From Caldifarciminota bacterium UBA1063 (GTDB taxonomy: Bacteria > Hydrothermota > Hydrothermia > UBA1063), in NCBI GenBank assembly GCA_002316275.1, contig DCDE01000021.1, positions 1-64,000 on the forward strand: a stretch of DNA of 64,000 nucleotides. Direction: 5' to 3'. Under the pieces are notes generated by a model, which saw only the letters and a program-made list of their open reading frames with translations, was not told the DNA's origin and made no database searches. Both the position numbers and the translations under genes were made by a program. Each line of letters begins with the position of its first letter. The first letter of the stretch is position 1. This document shows, piece by piece, positions 1 through 8,682 of this stretch.

Positions 1-897
1 CTACTTCACAACAATAAACTTAGAAGTCCCCAAATTTTTCTCTCTTACAAGGTACAATCCAGACTTTAGTCCTCCAAATTGAACATCGGCAGATCCATTA
101 ACAGTGACCCTGCGAGTTAGTACTTTCCTGCCATCAACGGAATAGACTTCAATATTAAAAGTTCCATTACCTGTAAGCCTCACACCATTCAAAATAGGCT
201 GCATGGTAAGCTTAGCAATATTCTCCCTGGTACTGAGAGTATGATAAGTAGTAATAGTATCCCAGTCTGTCCATTCCGCATCACCACCCGTTAACGAAAC
301 AGTCTCATCATATGGAAGGATATCAACTGCAGAACTATTGTCACCACCTACAATATAAGCACACGCTTTTTCCGCTTCGGGGTTACCCAGGCTTTCAAGT
401 GGAATGGCAACCTCAAGGGATTGAAGCCCATTCGTACTGATGGACGCTGCATAATTAAAAGTCGCGAAATCATATTGCCATGAACCTTCAACGTACTTAT
501 TGAAATCATTGGATGTAATGGAATCCTCCTCTCCACTATACCAGAAATAAATCTGATAATCCGGCTGCCACACAGGGAAGTGGAGTCGTCTACCCCACGA
601 ATCGCCAGTACCTGTAGGATCACCACTATAACCACCGTCTATAGCGTCGAGAACAAATCCATATGCAACGCCCCAGGAAGCACTATTCTGAGTGGTAATT
701 GCAAGGTAAAGTGATTCGGATGAAACTGCATAATAAAATGCCAAAAGATCCGCACCAGCTTTATCGGTATTTTCTGCATTCTCAGCAACAAGGGTGTACC
801 CCTCAACATCAGGGTTTACAGTACCATCAACTACTGGTGCTGCAAACACAACACCAATGCCTAAAATCAGAGTTGCGAATACTCGAAATTTCCTCAT
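1..897 (-). CDS. Secreted protein with C-terminal sorting domain
   Basis: A 298-residue exported protein of unknown function. The first 19 residues form a signal peptide (MRKF, a hydrophobic core, then a VFAAP cleavage region). The body from about residue 20 to 215 is acidic and beta-rich, with a pattern like sugar-binding DOMON/CBM9-type modules (aromatic stretch FPVWQPDYQIYFW near 110). The last ~70 residues resemble a Por/T9SS type A sorting domain: FNIEVYSVDGRKV, then GLKSGLYLVRE and a final basic FIVVK. The start is fixed by an AGGAGGAG ribosome site and a good promoter. The DOMON assignment is tentative; export and the sorting domain are firmer. Confidence 0.75.
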   Translation of the reverse strand: MRKFRVFATLILGIGVVFAAPVVDGTVNPDVEGYTLVAENAENTDKAGADLLAFYYAVSSESLYLAITTQNSASWGVAYGFVLDAIDGGYSGDPTGTGDSWGRRLHFPVWQPDYQIYFWYSGEEDSITSNDFNKYVEGSWQYDFATFNYAASISTNGLQSLEVAIPLESLGNPEAEKACAYIVGGDNSSAVDILPYDETVSLTGGDAEWTDWDTITTYHTLSTRENIAKLTMQPILNGVRLTGNGTFNIEVYSVDGRKVLTRRVTVNGSADVQFGGLKSGLYLVREKNLGTSKFIVVK

Positions 898-921
898 CTC
901 TTCTCCTCCTGTTCTCTTTAA

Positions 922-950
922 AAATTAATGCACCAAAAGCGTTTTGTCAA
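922..950 (-). promoter_or_regulatory. Promoter of the sorting-domain protein gene
   Basis: On the minus strand a perfect -35 TTGACA (945-950) is followed by 17 bases and a -10 TAATTT (922-927). Transcription should begin near 915, giving a short leader that holds the AGGAGGAG ribosome site (903-910) of the gene starting at 897. Confidence 0.65.
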
Positions 951-1011
951 GTAGAGAAAACACTTTTCAAATGCATAGAAAAGAACATTAAAACCCGTTT
1001 AAAACTCCCAC

Positions 1012-2220
1012 TTACATTTCACGCCTCAGTAACTCACCAAGCCTTTTTATGCCCTCAACTATGAGTTCTTCCTTCATATTTGAAAAGTTGAGCCTCATTG
1101 TATTTTTCCCTTCCTCCGGGTCGGCATAGAAGGCATTCCCCGGAACAAAAGCAACCTTATTTTCTACCGCCTTTTCAAGAAGCTCAACGCTATTAATTCT
1201 TTCAGGCATTGTAACCCACAAGAAAAGCCCACCCTGAGGTCTCGTCCAATGAAAACCCTCGCCCGGAAAATACTTCTCCATAGACTCCACCATCAAATCT
1301 CGTCTACGCCTGTAAACGACCCTAACCTTTTCAAGGTGAGGATCGATAATATTCTGCTCACAGAGCCTCGCTGCAAGATACTGAACATAGGTAGATGTGT
1401 GAAGGTCTGTACCTTGTTTTGCATGCACCAGTTTCGTGATCACTTCCTTTGGCGCAACAATCCAACCGAGGCGAAATCCAGGAGCTAAAACTTTGGAGAA
1501 TGTCCCAAGATATATGACTCTCTCGCGGGAATATGCAGCAAGAGGTGGAATGTCGTTACCCTCAAATCTCAACCGGGAATATGGGTCATCCTCAATTATA
1601 ATAGTATCATATTTCACTGCAAGTTCTATAAGTTTCTTTCTCCGGTCCTCAGGCATAGTGACACCGGCAGGATTATGGAAAGTTGAAATTACATACATAA
1701 ATTTAGGGTGCCTCTTTTTAAGCACCTGCTCCACATCTTCAGGAATCAAACCATCATCATCCATCAAAGAACCAATATATTCAGGTCCATAAGAATTAAA
1801 TGCTTGAAGTGCTCCAAGGTAAGTGGGTTTCGAGACAAAAATCACATCGCCCTCATTTATAAAAATTTTACCAACAAGGTCAAGGGCTTGCTGAGAACCT
1901 GTGGTAGGCAGCACCTCTTCTGGTGTACACTTTACGCCCATCTTATCCATATATCTTACAATCTCTTTATTCAAAAGAGGATAACCTTCAGTAGGACCAT
2001 ATTGAAGCATCATCTGACCTTCTTTTTCAAGCAATTCGCTACTCGCCTTCTTTATGGCTTCAATGGGAAAAAGCTCAGGGGCTGGAAGCCCGCCCCCGAA
2101 GGAGATCACATCTGGTTGTTGAGTAAATTTTAGAAGCTCCCTAATTATGCTGCTCTTGATCCATTTTGTTCTTTCAGCATAAAAACTTTCCCACTTTGGA
2201 GATGATATGGTTAAACTCAT
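1012..2220 (-). CDS. PLP-dependent aminotransferase, LysN/2-aminoadipate type
   Basis: A 402-residue fold-type I aminotransferase of the class I/II group closest in pattern to LysN (2-aminoadipate transaminase) and the catalytic part of MocR proteins, without the N-terminal HTH of MocR. It moves an amino group between an amino acid and a 2-oxoacid using pyridoxal phosphate in the cytoplasm. Visible motifs are ISFGGGLPAPELFP near the N terminus, STFHNPAGVTMP, IIIEDDPYSRLRF and the PLP lysine in GTFSKVLAPGFRLGW. The start has an AGGAGGT ribosome site (2223-2229). It is a single-gene unit with its own promoter, divergent from glycerate kinase. Substrate cannot be read from sequence: aminoadipate, branched-chain and aromatic amino acids are all possible. 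Confidence 0.88.
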   Translation of the reverse strand: MSLTISSPKWESFYAERTKWIKSSIIRELLKFTQQPDVISFGGGLPAPELFPIEAIKKASSELLEKEGQMMLQYGPTEGYPLLNKEIVRYMDKMGVKCTPEEVLPTTGSQQALDLVGKIFINEGDVIFVSKPTYLGALQAFNSYGPEYIGSLMDDDGLIPEDVEQVLKKRHPKFMYVISTFHNPAGVTMPEDRRKKLIELAVKYDTIIIEDDPYSRLRFEGNDIPPLAAYSRERVIYLGTFSKVLAPGFRLGWIVAPKEVITKLVHAKQGTDLHTSTYVQYLAARLCEQNIIDPHLEKVRVVYRRRRDLMVESMEKYFPGEGFHWTRPQGGLFLWVTMPERINSVELLEKAVENKVAFVPGNAFYADPEEGKNTMRLNFSNMKEELIVEGIKRLGELLRREM

Positions 2221-2246
2221 GATACCTCCTCTGTTTCATAATCCTA

Positions 2247-2275
2247 AATATAAGCTCAAAATTAGAGCTTTTCAA
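2247..2275 (-). promoter_or_regulatory. Promoter of the LysN-like aminotransferase gene
   Basis: Minus-strand -35 TTGAAA (2270-2275), a 17-base spacer and -10 TATATT (2247-2252), with a strong ribosome site downstream before the start at 2220. Confidence 0.65.
2252..2270. promoter_or_regulatory. Inverted repeat filling a promoter spacer
   Basis: A perfect six-base inverted repeat, AAGCTC-N7-GAGCTT, lies between the -10 and -35 hexamers of the aminotransferase promoter. The position fits a repressor or activator operator. No known regulator site is recognised. Confidence 0.35.
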
Positions 2276-2291
2276 GCCAGAAGAGCCGTAA

Positions 2292-2332
2292 GTACTCAGG
2301 TTGCCAAGTACGTCGCACTTTGAAGTACGTAT
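2292..2332. repeat. Three AAGTAC direct repeats at 16-17 base spacing
   Basis: AAGTACTC (2292), AAGTACGT (2308) and AAGTACGT (2325) recur at 16 and 17 base steps upstream of the glycerate kinase gene. Evenly spaced direct repeats in a divergent promoter region suggest binding of a regulator, but the sites are short. Confidence 0.3.
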
Positions 2333-2354
2333 TGAGGGATTTAACCTAACATAT

Positions 2355-3677
2355 ATGATTAAAAACAAGGCTCTGCTTGTAGAAAAAACCCAAAATCCCA
2401 CCCTCAAAGCCGGAAGGGAGGTTTTAATCGAAGCAGTGGAATATGCTTTTCACAGTATAGATCTTGCATCCATATTTTCAAAATATTTAGACAAAAAATT
2501 AAACGGGCAACCTGTCACAGCAATTGGGAAAGCGAGCGTAAGTATGCTCCAGAATTTTCAAGAGATATTTGAAGTAGGTAGCTGCATTGTTGTATCGAAG
2601 GCTGATTTTCCTGTGAATAAAGAGAAGGTAGAGTTCTTTAAGGCAGGACATCCCTTTCCCGATAGAAATAGCATGAAAGCAGCAAAGTTTGTTTTGAAAA
2701 CACTGAAAAATGCAAGCCCCAATTCAAGCTTCGTGTTTTTGATCTCGGGTGGAGGCTCTTCGCTTTTTGAGCTGCCTAGGGTGCCCCTTGAAGACCTTGC
2801 CAATACCACTAAAATGCTCTTATTCTCAGGAGCTACCATAGAAGAAATCAATACAGTTAGAAAACATCTATCGCAGGTAAAGGGTGGACAACTGTTGCGA
2901 CACTTGAAGAGTAAAGCTACCGCTTTCCTGATGTCCGATGTAGTCAATGATAGAATTGATCTCATAGCTTCTGGATTAACAAGCAGTGATCCCTCTACAT
3001 ATCAGGATGCACTTAATGTGTTGCAAAAATATGAGCTCTGGACGGTGGTGCCTAAAACGGTGCAAACTGTAATCTTAGAGGGTATTCAAGGCCATATCCC
3101 CGAAACTTTAAAAGACTGGGAACCAGAGGCCAAACTTGTCGAGAATTACCTCATTTTGACAAATCGGGACTTTTTAACGCATATGGAAACATACTTGAGG
3201 AGTAGGGGCTTTGAAGTTATTTCTCTTGGATCGGACAACCACATAGATGTGGATTTACTTGCCAACAAATTTACATCAGTAGTGCACTCTCTTAAAATGG
3301 AAGGGACTTCTAAGAAATTTGCAATACTCGCTGGTGGCGAAGTAGGAGTAAAAGTAAGGGGAAACGGTAAAGGCGGAAGGTGCCAAGAACTCGCATTGCG
3401 TTTATCTTTGGCTCTAAGCAAAGAGAATCTGAACTATACTTTTCTTACATTGGGAACCGATGGAATCGACGGTCCAACGGACGCCGCCGGAGCTCTCACA
3501 GATAGTGATACCATTCATAAGGCTTTTCGCCTCTCTCTAAATCCAGAAGAGAAACTCTTAAACAATGACTCATATAACCTTTTCAAAACCTTGGGAGATC
3601 TTATCATAACCGGACCTACAGGTATAAATGTAAAAGATATTTACGGAATGTTGATCCTCGAGAAGCAAACGAACTAA
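2355..3677 (+). CDS. Glycerate 2-kinase (MOFRL family)
   Basis: Glycerate 2-kinase of the GckA/MOFRL family (EC 2.7.1.165), which phosphorylates D-glycerate to 2-phosphoglycerate and feeds serine or glycerate carbon into lower glycolysis and gluconeogenesis. The 440-residue length is typical. Family motifs are present: FLISGGGSSLFELP, VRKHLSQVKGGQLL, FLMSDVVNDRIDLIASG, and in the C-terminal MOFRL part LAGGEVGVKVRGNGKGGRCQ and LGTDGIDGPTDAAGA. The open frame continues upstream to 2301, but those 18 residues do not look like the family and ATG 2355 is preferred. No clear Shine-Dalgarno site precedes it. It is divergent from the aminotransferase and is followed 35 bases later by queA. Confidence 0.9.
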   Translation: MIKNKALLVEKTQNPTLKAGREVLIEAVEYAFHSIDLASIFSKYLDKKLNGQPVTAIGKASVSMLQNFQEIFEVGSCIVVSKADFPVNKEKVEFFKAGHPFPDRNSMKAAKFVLKTLKNASPNSSFVFLISGGGSSLFELPRVPLEDLANTTKMLLFSGATIEEINTVRKHLSQVKGGQLLRHLKSKATAFLMSDVVNDRIDLIASGLTSSDPSTYQDALNVLQKYELWTVVPKTVQTVILEGIQGHIPETLKDWEPEAKLVENYLILTNRDFLTHMETYLRSRGFEVISLGSDNHIDVDLLANKFTSVVHSLKMEGTSKKFAILAGGEVGVKVRGNGKGGRCQELALRLSLALSKENLNYTFLTLGTDGIDGPTDAAGALTDSDTIHKAFRLSLNPEEKLLNNDSYNLFKTLGDLIITGPTGINVKDIYGMLILEKQTN

Positions 3678-3712
3678 GAACATTATAATTATTCCTAAAT
3701 TTAAGGAGGAAG

Positions 3713-4771
3713 ATGCTTTCCCTGGAACTTTTTGACTATGACTTACCTTCTGAACTTATTGCTCAGGAGCCATTGAAGGAAAGAGATCAGGCGAAAATGC
3801 TGGTTTTAAACAAGAAGGATGATAAAATAATCCACTCCCATTTTTACGAATTACCACACTTTTTAAAGCCAGGAGATTTAGTTATAATCAATAAAACGAG
3901 GGTAATTAAAGCAAGGTTAGTGGCCAAAGCTGAAGATACAGGTGGAAAACTTGAGATATTCTTCTTAGAATCTATAAGTAGAAATATCTTTAAAGCGATG
4001 GTTCACAGTAGGAAGAAAGCCAGAGTAGGTAGAACCTTTATTGTGGGGGAAGAATGTAGACTTGCCATAAAAGATTTTGAAGAGGATATGGGCGCGGATG
4101 CTAAGGCTATAGTGGAGATCTTATCAGAGATTAGTGTATTCGATTTACTTGAAAAATATGGCCAGGTCCCACTCCCTCATTATATAAGGAGAGCTCCAAA
4201 AGAAGAGGACATAGATTATTATCAAACTATATTCGCGGAAAAAGGACCTTCCGTAGCTGCCCCCACTGCCGGGCTCCACTTTACGGAAACGGTAATAAAA
4301 AACCTGAAAGAAAAAGGTGTCAGCGTAGAGCCAATATACTTACACGTAGGACTCGGAACCTTTAAACCCGTTAAAACCCAGGATATTATTTCCCACAGAA
4401 TGGACGCTGAATATTACGAAATACCTGAGGAAACAGCGAAAAAGATTATTAAAACCAGAGAACAGGGCAATTGGGTAGTAGCCTGTGGAACTACATCAGT
4501 CCGTACACTTGAATCCTGGAAATTCGATAAATCAAAACTTTCAGGCTGTACCGATCTCTTTATATACCCAGGATTCAGATTTGACGTGATCGATGGCTTA
4601 ATAACAAATTTCCATATGCCAAAATCAACGCCTCTCATATTGGTCTGTGCCTTCGCTGGGAGGGAAAAGATCCTCAATGCGTACAAGGAGGCAATCCAAA
4701 TGAATTATGGGTTTCTCAGCTATGGCGATGCTATGTTGATTCTCCCAGAAATTGATAATTCTTCAGCCTGA
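3713..4771 (+). CDS. queA: S-adenosylmethionine:tRNA ribosyltransferase-isomerase
   Basis: QueA transfers and isomerises the ribose of S-adenosylmethionine onto preQ1 in tRNA, giving epoxyqueuosine at wobble position 34 of GUN-anticodon tRNAs. At 352 residues it is full length. Signature stretches are FDYDLPSELIAQEPL at the N terminus, VIINKTRVIKARL, GPSVAAPTAGLHFTE and HVGLGTFKPV. ATG 3713 follows AAGGAGGAAG. A TATAAT lies at 3684-3689, but without a convincing -35, so the gene may be read through from glycerate kinase. Other queuosine genes are not in the window. Confidence 0.95.
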   Translation: MLSLELFDYDLPSELIAQEPLKERDQAKMLVLNKKDDKIIHSHFYELPHFLKPGDLVIINKTRVIKARLVAKAEDTGGKLEIFFLESISRNIFKAMVHSRKKARVGRTFIVGEECRLAIKDFEEDMGADAKAIVEILSEISVFDLLEKYGQVPLPHYIRRAPKEEDIDYYQTIFAEKGPSVAAPTAGLHFTETVIKNLKEKGVSVEPIYLHVGLGTFKPVKTQDIISHRMDAEYYEIPEETAKKIIKTREQGNWVVACGTTSVRTLESWKFDKSKLSGCTDLFIYPGFRFDVIDGLITNFHMPKSTPLILVCAFAGREKILNAYKEAIQMNYGFLSYGDAMLILPEIDNSSA

Positions 4772-4780
4772 CTTGATACT
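4752..4780 (+). promoter_or_regulatory. Predicted leaderless promoter of purA
   Basis: Inside the end of queA, -35 TTGATA (4752-4757), a 17-base spacer and -10 GATACT (4775-4780) stand exactly six bases before the purA ATG at 4787. No ribosome site is present, so transcription is predicted to start on the start codon. The -10 is weak (four of six matches). Confidence 0.45.
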
Positions 4781-4786
4781 AATCTT

Positions 4787-6049
4787 ATGGCCGATATAGT
4801 AGTAGGGTTGCAGTGGGGAGATGAGGCAAAAGGTCGATTTGTTGACTTTATTGCTAAAGAATATGATTTAATTTGCAGATTTCAGGGCGGGGCAAATGCG
4901 GGGCATACCATTGTTAAAGATAATAACAAACTAGTTCTCCACCTACTACCTTCGGGAGTTTTGAGACCCGACAAAAAGAACCTTATTACCGCAGGGGTAC
5001 TTGTAGATCCTGATAGTTTTATGAAAGAGGTGACCGAAATAGTCTCAATCTCGGGAAGCCTTGAAGGTAGACTGTTTGTAGACGAGAGGGCTACTCTCGT
5101 ACTTCCTTTTCACAAGGAGGAAGATGCCCTCGAGGAGTCAGCAAGGGGAGGTGTCGGAAGCACGAGACAGGGCATTGCATACGCTTACAGGGACCTTTAC
5201 CAAAGACTCGCTATTAGAGTAGGAGACCTGTTCGATCCCAAAATACTAAAAAGGAGATTAAAGGACATTACAGAGTTTAACAACCAAATTATCGCTGCAC
5301 GCTTTGGCCACCCACCATTTGATTATAAAGAAATCCTCAATAATTTAGAAATATTCTCTGATTTCATTAAGCCGTATGTCGTTGACGGCGTGGAATTCAT
5401 CCACCTCGCAGAAAGGGAAGGAAAAAGCATTCTCTTTGAAGGTGCACAAGGTACCTTACTCGATATTATTTACGGGACGTACCCTTACGTTACCTCTTCT
5501 CATACCATTTCCTCGGGTGCCTTGGTCTTTTCTGGCATACCCCCACAGAAAATCGGAAAAGTGTACGGCGTATTTAAAGCATACATTACAAGGGTGGGGA
5601 AAGGCCCTTTCCCTACAGAAGAAAAGGGGAAATGGGGAGAACTACTTAGGGAAAAGGGAAGTGAATTTGGTTCTACAACCGGAAGACCGAGAAGATGTGG
5701 TTGGCTCGATCTACCACTACTCAGGTATAGTGCAATGATTAATGGTGTTACCCACCTTGTCATCACAAAATTTGACGTTCTGAACGGAATTGACCCTATA
5801 AAGGTTGCGACAGGGTACGAACTCAATGGTAGAGTGTCCGAACTTCCACCTGCATCAGCAGAGCTGATGGAACACGTTGAACCCATCTATGTAGAGAAAC
5901 CAGGGTTTACCCTCTCGCTAAAAGAAAAAAACTACGGGGAATTACACGATAACGCAAAAAAATATATTGAATTCATTGAAGAAAATCTGCAACTGAGCGT
6001 AAACTATATTTCCATTGGCCCCGAAAGAGAAAAACTTTTAATTAAATAG
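4787..6049 (+). CDS. purA: Adenylosuccinate synthetase
   Basis: PurA joins IMP and aspartate with GTP to form adenylosuccinate, the first committed step to AMP. The 420-residue length is normal. The N-terminal P-loop-like motif reads GLQWGDEAKGR, keeping the catalytic Asp and Lys but with Ala for the usual second Gly. FQGGANAGHTI carries the catalytic His. The FGSTTGRPRRCGWLDL block and the late VITKFDVLNG guanine-recognition region are clear. The IMP-binding loop is unusual (STRQGIAYAYRD where TGRGIGPAYxD is common). The gene ends eight bases inside the convergent ferredoxin oxidoreductase operon. Confidence 0.95.
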   Translation: MADIVVGLQWGDEAKGRFVDFIAKEYDLICRFQGGANAGHTIVKDNNKLVLHLLPSGVLRPDKKNLITAGVLVDPDSFMKEVTEIVSISGSLEGRLFVDERATLVLPFHKEEDALEESARGGVGSTRQGIAYAYRDLYQRLAIRVGDLFDPKILKRRLKDITEFNNQIIAARFGHPPFDYKEILNNLEIFSDFIKPYVVDGVEFIHLAEREGKSILFEGAQGTLLDIIYGTYPYVTSSHTISSGALVFSGIPPQKIGKVYGVFKAYITRVGKGPFPTEEKGKWGELLREKGSEFGSTTGRPRRCGWLDLPLLRYSAMINGVTHLVITKFDVLNGIDPIKVATGYELNGRVSELPPASAELMEHVEPIYVEKPGFTLSLKEKNYGELHDNAKKYIEFIEENLQLSVNYISIGPEREKLLIK

Positions 6050-6581
6050 AAAAACCCAACTCAAAAGCATCAAGCTCCATATCAACATATTTCTGTGGGA
6101 CATTATCTTTCAGCGCTTCTATCGCAAAATCTTTCGTGAAGAAGTCTCCAAGGTGCCTCAGCATGTAGCCAAAAGCAACAATGTTCATAAGGAATGCCGA
6201 ATTGAATTTCTCAAAGCAGATTCGCGTAAAAGGGACTCTAACAAATTTATACCTTTTACTGATTTCCTTTATGCTTTCGAGCGTTACTATGGTTTCATCA
6301 ACTACTATAAGACTCTCCTCCTTTAAGCTCTGAAGGTAGTAATGTAGAGACTCAGTAGTAAGCGCCATCAGTATATCCGACTTCTCAACGTAAGGAAAAG
6401 CTATCCATTCTTTACTCAGTACCACATCAGCAGAAGTAATCCCACCTCTCACTTGTGCACCGTAATAGGAACCTTGGGTTGCATAATTACCCGCACGCGT
6501 GGCTGCGTCAGCAGTCAAAACCCCAAGTAATATGATTCCCTGCCCACCGGTTCCGGTGTATCTAATTTCAACCTTACTCAT
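6042..6581 (-). CDS. korC: 2-oxoacid:ferredoxin oxidoreductase, gamma subunit
   Basis: The 179-residue gamma subunit of a four-subunit 2-oxoacid:ferredoxin oxidoreductase, which oxidatively decarboxylates a 2-oxoacid to an acyl-CoA and reduces ferredoxin. It starts with IRYTGTGGQGIILLGVLTADA, the nucleotide/CoA-side signature of the family, followed by QGSYYGAQVRGGITSADVVL. It is the last gene of the operon, two bases from the beta subunit. 2-Oxoglutarate is the likeliest substrate from the D-A-B-C order and subunit types, but 2-oxoisovalerate or a related acid cannot be excluded. Confidence 0.88.
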   Translation of the reverse strand: MSKVEIRYTGTGGQGIILLGVLTADAATRAGNYATQGSYYGAQVRGGITSADVVLSKEWIAFPYVEKSDILMALTTESLHYYLQSLKEESLIVVDETIVTLESIKEISKRYKFVRVPFTRICFEKFNSAFLMNIVAFGYMLRHLGDFFTKDFAIEALKDNVPQKYVDMELDAFELGFSI

Positions 6582-6582
6582 A

Positions 6583-7326
6583 TCAGAACTCCCCTATTAA
6601 TATCTTCCCCTTAGCATCCTCAGGAGTACGCACATTTTTTACATTAATTGAGTTATTTTTCATATACTCTAAGAACTCGTAAGGGTCTTGAGTGACGTTT
6701 CTTCGACCATAGTGAGTTGGGCATGTGCTCAAAGCTTGAACAAATGAGAAACCTTCAGTGGTTATTGCCCTCTTAATTGCATTAACAAGCTGCGGAAAAT
6801 GCGCCACAGTGTACCTTGCAACGTAAGAAGCTCCTGCAGCTTTAACAAGCGAGGCAACATCAAAAGGCGGCTCAAGATGTCCCCTTTTTGAAGTCAAAGT
6901 CTTTGCCCCCATCGGTGTAGTTGGCGAATACTGTCCCCCCGTCATCCCATAGTTGTTGTTATCAGCCATTATACAGGTTATATTTATATTTCTTCTTGCT
7001 GCATGGATTAGGTGGTTCCCACCAATGGAAGCCAAATCCCCATCACCACCCACCACTATTACAGTAAAATCGGGACGAGAAAGTTTAACACCCGTAGCAA
7101 AGGCAAGAGCCCTTCCATGAGTTGTGTGTATTGAGTCTGTGTTAATGTATGGACTGGGAATCCACCCCGAGCACCCAATGCCCGAAACGAAGACCACTTT
7201 ATCCTTATCTAGTTTTAGCTCTTCAAGAGATTTCACAATAGCTCTCAGCAATATCCCATGACCACAACCAGCACAAAATGCTGTAGGGAAAAAATCAGTT
7301 CTTACCCACTGCATATAACTTTTCAT
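6583..7326 (-). CDS. korB: 2-oxoacid:ferredoxin oxidoreductase, beta subunit (TPP-binding)
   Basis: The 247-residue beta subunit holds thiamine pyrophosphate. FCAGCGHG at residues 17-24 is the conserved cysteine motif that helps bind the [4Fe-4S] cluster. The TPP/Mg site is GGDGD at 93-97 with NNNYGMTGGQ at 123-132. The size and absence of extra cysteine domains fit the KorB/VorB branch rather than pyruvate oxidoreductase. It overlaps korA by four bases, indicating translational coupling. Confidence 0.9.
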   Translation of the reverse strand: MKSYMQWVRTDFFPTAFCAGCGHGILLRAIVKSLEELKLDKDKVVFVSGIGCSGWIPSPYINTDSIHTTHGRALAFATGVKLSRPDFTVIVVGGDGDLASIGGNHLIHAARRNINITCIMADNNNYGMTGGQYSPTTPMGAKTLTSKRGHLEPPFDVASLVKAAGASYVARYTVAHFPQLVNAIKRAITTEGFSFVQALSTCPTHYGRRNVTQDPYEFLEYMKNNSINVKNVRTPEDAKGKILIGEF

Positions 7327-8465
7327 AAACTTGCCTCCACGACCTCAACAATACTTTCTGGTAGAATTACATTGGAACCAAGCTCCGTAATAGGAATAAC
7401 TTCACAACTAAGAATACGCTGTAACTCTCTCGAAAAATGGCCTGAATTCATCTCCGGAACAAAAATTTTTCCAGCATTACCAAGCCTTTCGGCAATATAA
7501 TCTTCATAAATGGGCCAGACCACCTTCGGCCTGAAGAACCCGACTTTTAAGCCTCTATCCCTCAGCCTTAAAGTAGCCTCATAGGCACTTCGTGCTGAAA
7601 TCCCATAAGAAGCGATAATAACATCAGCATCCTCAATAAACTCTTCGTGAAACTCACATATATCGACCATATGATTCCTAATCTTTCCTATAAGGTGCTT
7701 AACTATTTTCCGGTGAATATCGGGATCCTGGGTAATCCTTTTACCCGACTCCGTGTGAGTAGAACCAGTTATAAGAAGTGCCTTTCCATCTCCAAGGAGT
7801 GGCATCGGAGGCGGTTCCTTTTCATCAAAACTAAAAGGTAGCGCATTAGGGTCATGTTCTCGATCAAAAACTTCTATCTCTTCAGGAATAAATACTGGCT
7901 CTCTAAGGTGTCCAACTGCCTCATCGGTTAGCACGATAACAGGCACACGATATTTTTCGGTCAAATTAAAAGCCTTTATGCCAAATTCAAATAATTCTTG
8001 ACAAGACCATGGTGAAAGAGCAATAATCTCATAATCTCCGTGAGTAGCATATCGAACCTGGTGAAAGTCCCCTTGAGACGGCCTTGCCGCCTGTCCAGTA
8101 GATGGGCCAGCCCTCTGAACATCCACAATTACGAGAGGAGTTTCAGTGAAGATCGCATATCCAAGGTTTTCTACCATCAAATCAAATCCAGGTCCGCTAG
8201 TAGCGGTCATCGCCTTAGTGCCAGTCCACGATGCACCAATACAAGCCGCTATAGAGGCTATTTCGTCTTCACCTTGAAAGTAAACACCCTCACCAGATTC
8301 CTCAAATCTACCCAAGACCCTCGATATTATTTCACTGGCTGGTGTTATTGGATAACCTGCATAAAACCTCATACCTGCGCAGAATGCACCATCAGCCACT
8401 GCTTCATCGCCCTGGACCATAAATCGCCCTGGTTTTATAGCTGTTTTAACCTTCTTCCACGGCAT
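7323..8465 (-). CDS. korA: 2-oxoacid:ferredoxin oxidoreductase, alpha subunit
   Basis: The 380-residue alpha subunit provides the pyrimidine half of the TPP site and the substrate pocket. GYPITPASEI (37-46) is the family signature near the N terminus; EDEIASIAACIGASWTGTKA and TATSGPGFDLMVENLGYA follow. The tail ELGSNVILPESIVEVVE ends the transketolase C-terminal-like domain. It overlaps the upstream ferredoxin gene by 20 bases. Confidence 0.9.
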   Translation of the reverse strand: MPWKKVKTAIKPGRFMVQGDEAVADGAFCAGMRFYAGYPITPASEIISRVLGRFEESGEGVYFQGEDEIASIAACIGASWTGTKAMTATSGPGFDLMVENLGYAIFTETPLVIVDVQRAGPSTGQAARPSQGDFHQVRYATHGDYEIIALSPWSCQELFEFGIKAFNLTEKYRVPVIVLTDEAVGHLREPVFIPEEIEVFDREHDPNALPFSFDEKEPPPMPLLGDGKALLITGSTHTESGKRITQDPDIHRKIVKHLIGKIRNHMVDICEFHEEFIEDADVIIASYGISARSAYEATLRLRDRGLKVGFFRPKVVWPIYEDYIAERLGNAGKIFVPEMNSGHFSRELQRILSCEVIPITELGSNVILPESIVEVVEASL

Positions 8466-8682
8466 GTTCCTTCTCCTTCACTTCAATAGCAAAATCGGGG
8501 CATAAATTCTCACACATCATGCAGCCAATGCATTCCTCTATTCTTGCAGGAATCACCTCTTTAAATCCACGGTGACTTTCGATTTCAGAAATATCAAAAA
8601 CATTCTTTGGGCACGCTTTTACACATATGTAGCAAGCTTTGCACCAATCCTTCTGAACCTCAATCTCAAAACTCTTTTTCAT
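8446..8682 (-). CDS. korD: 2-oxoacid:ferredoxin oxidoreductase, delta subunit (2[4Fe-4S] ferredoxin)
   Basis: A 78-residue ferredoxin with two complete four-cysteine sets: C14, C17, C20, C24 and C51, C54, C57, C61, each ending in CP. It should pass electrons from the TPP/cluster site of the alpha-beta core to free ferredoxin. Overlaps with both neighbours (20 bases with korA, four with the CoA-transferase) put it firmly inside the operon. Confidence 0.9.
   Translation of the reverse strand: MKKSFEIEVQKDWCKACYICVKACPKNVFDISEIESHRGFKEVIPARIEECIGCMMCENLCPDFAIEVKEKEHAVEEG

Noticed and set aside
3684..3689. TATAAT upstream of queA as a promoter
   Set aside because: No acceptable -35 lies 15-19 bases upstream, and there is no extended -10.
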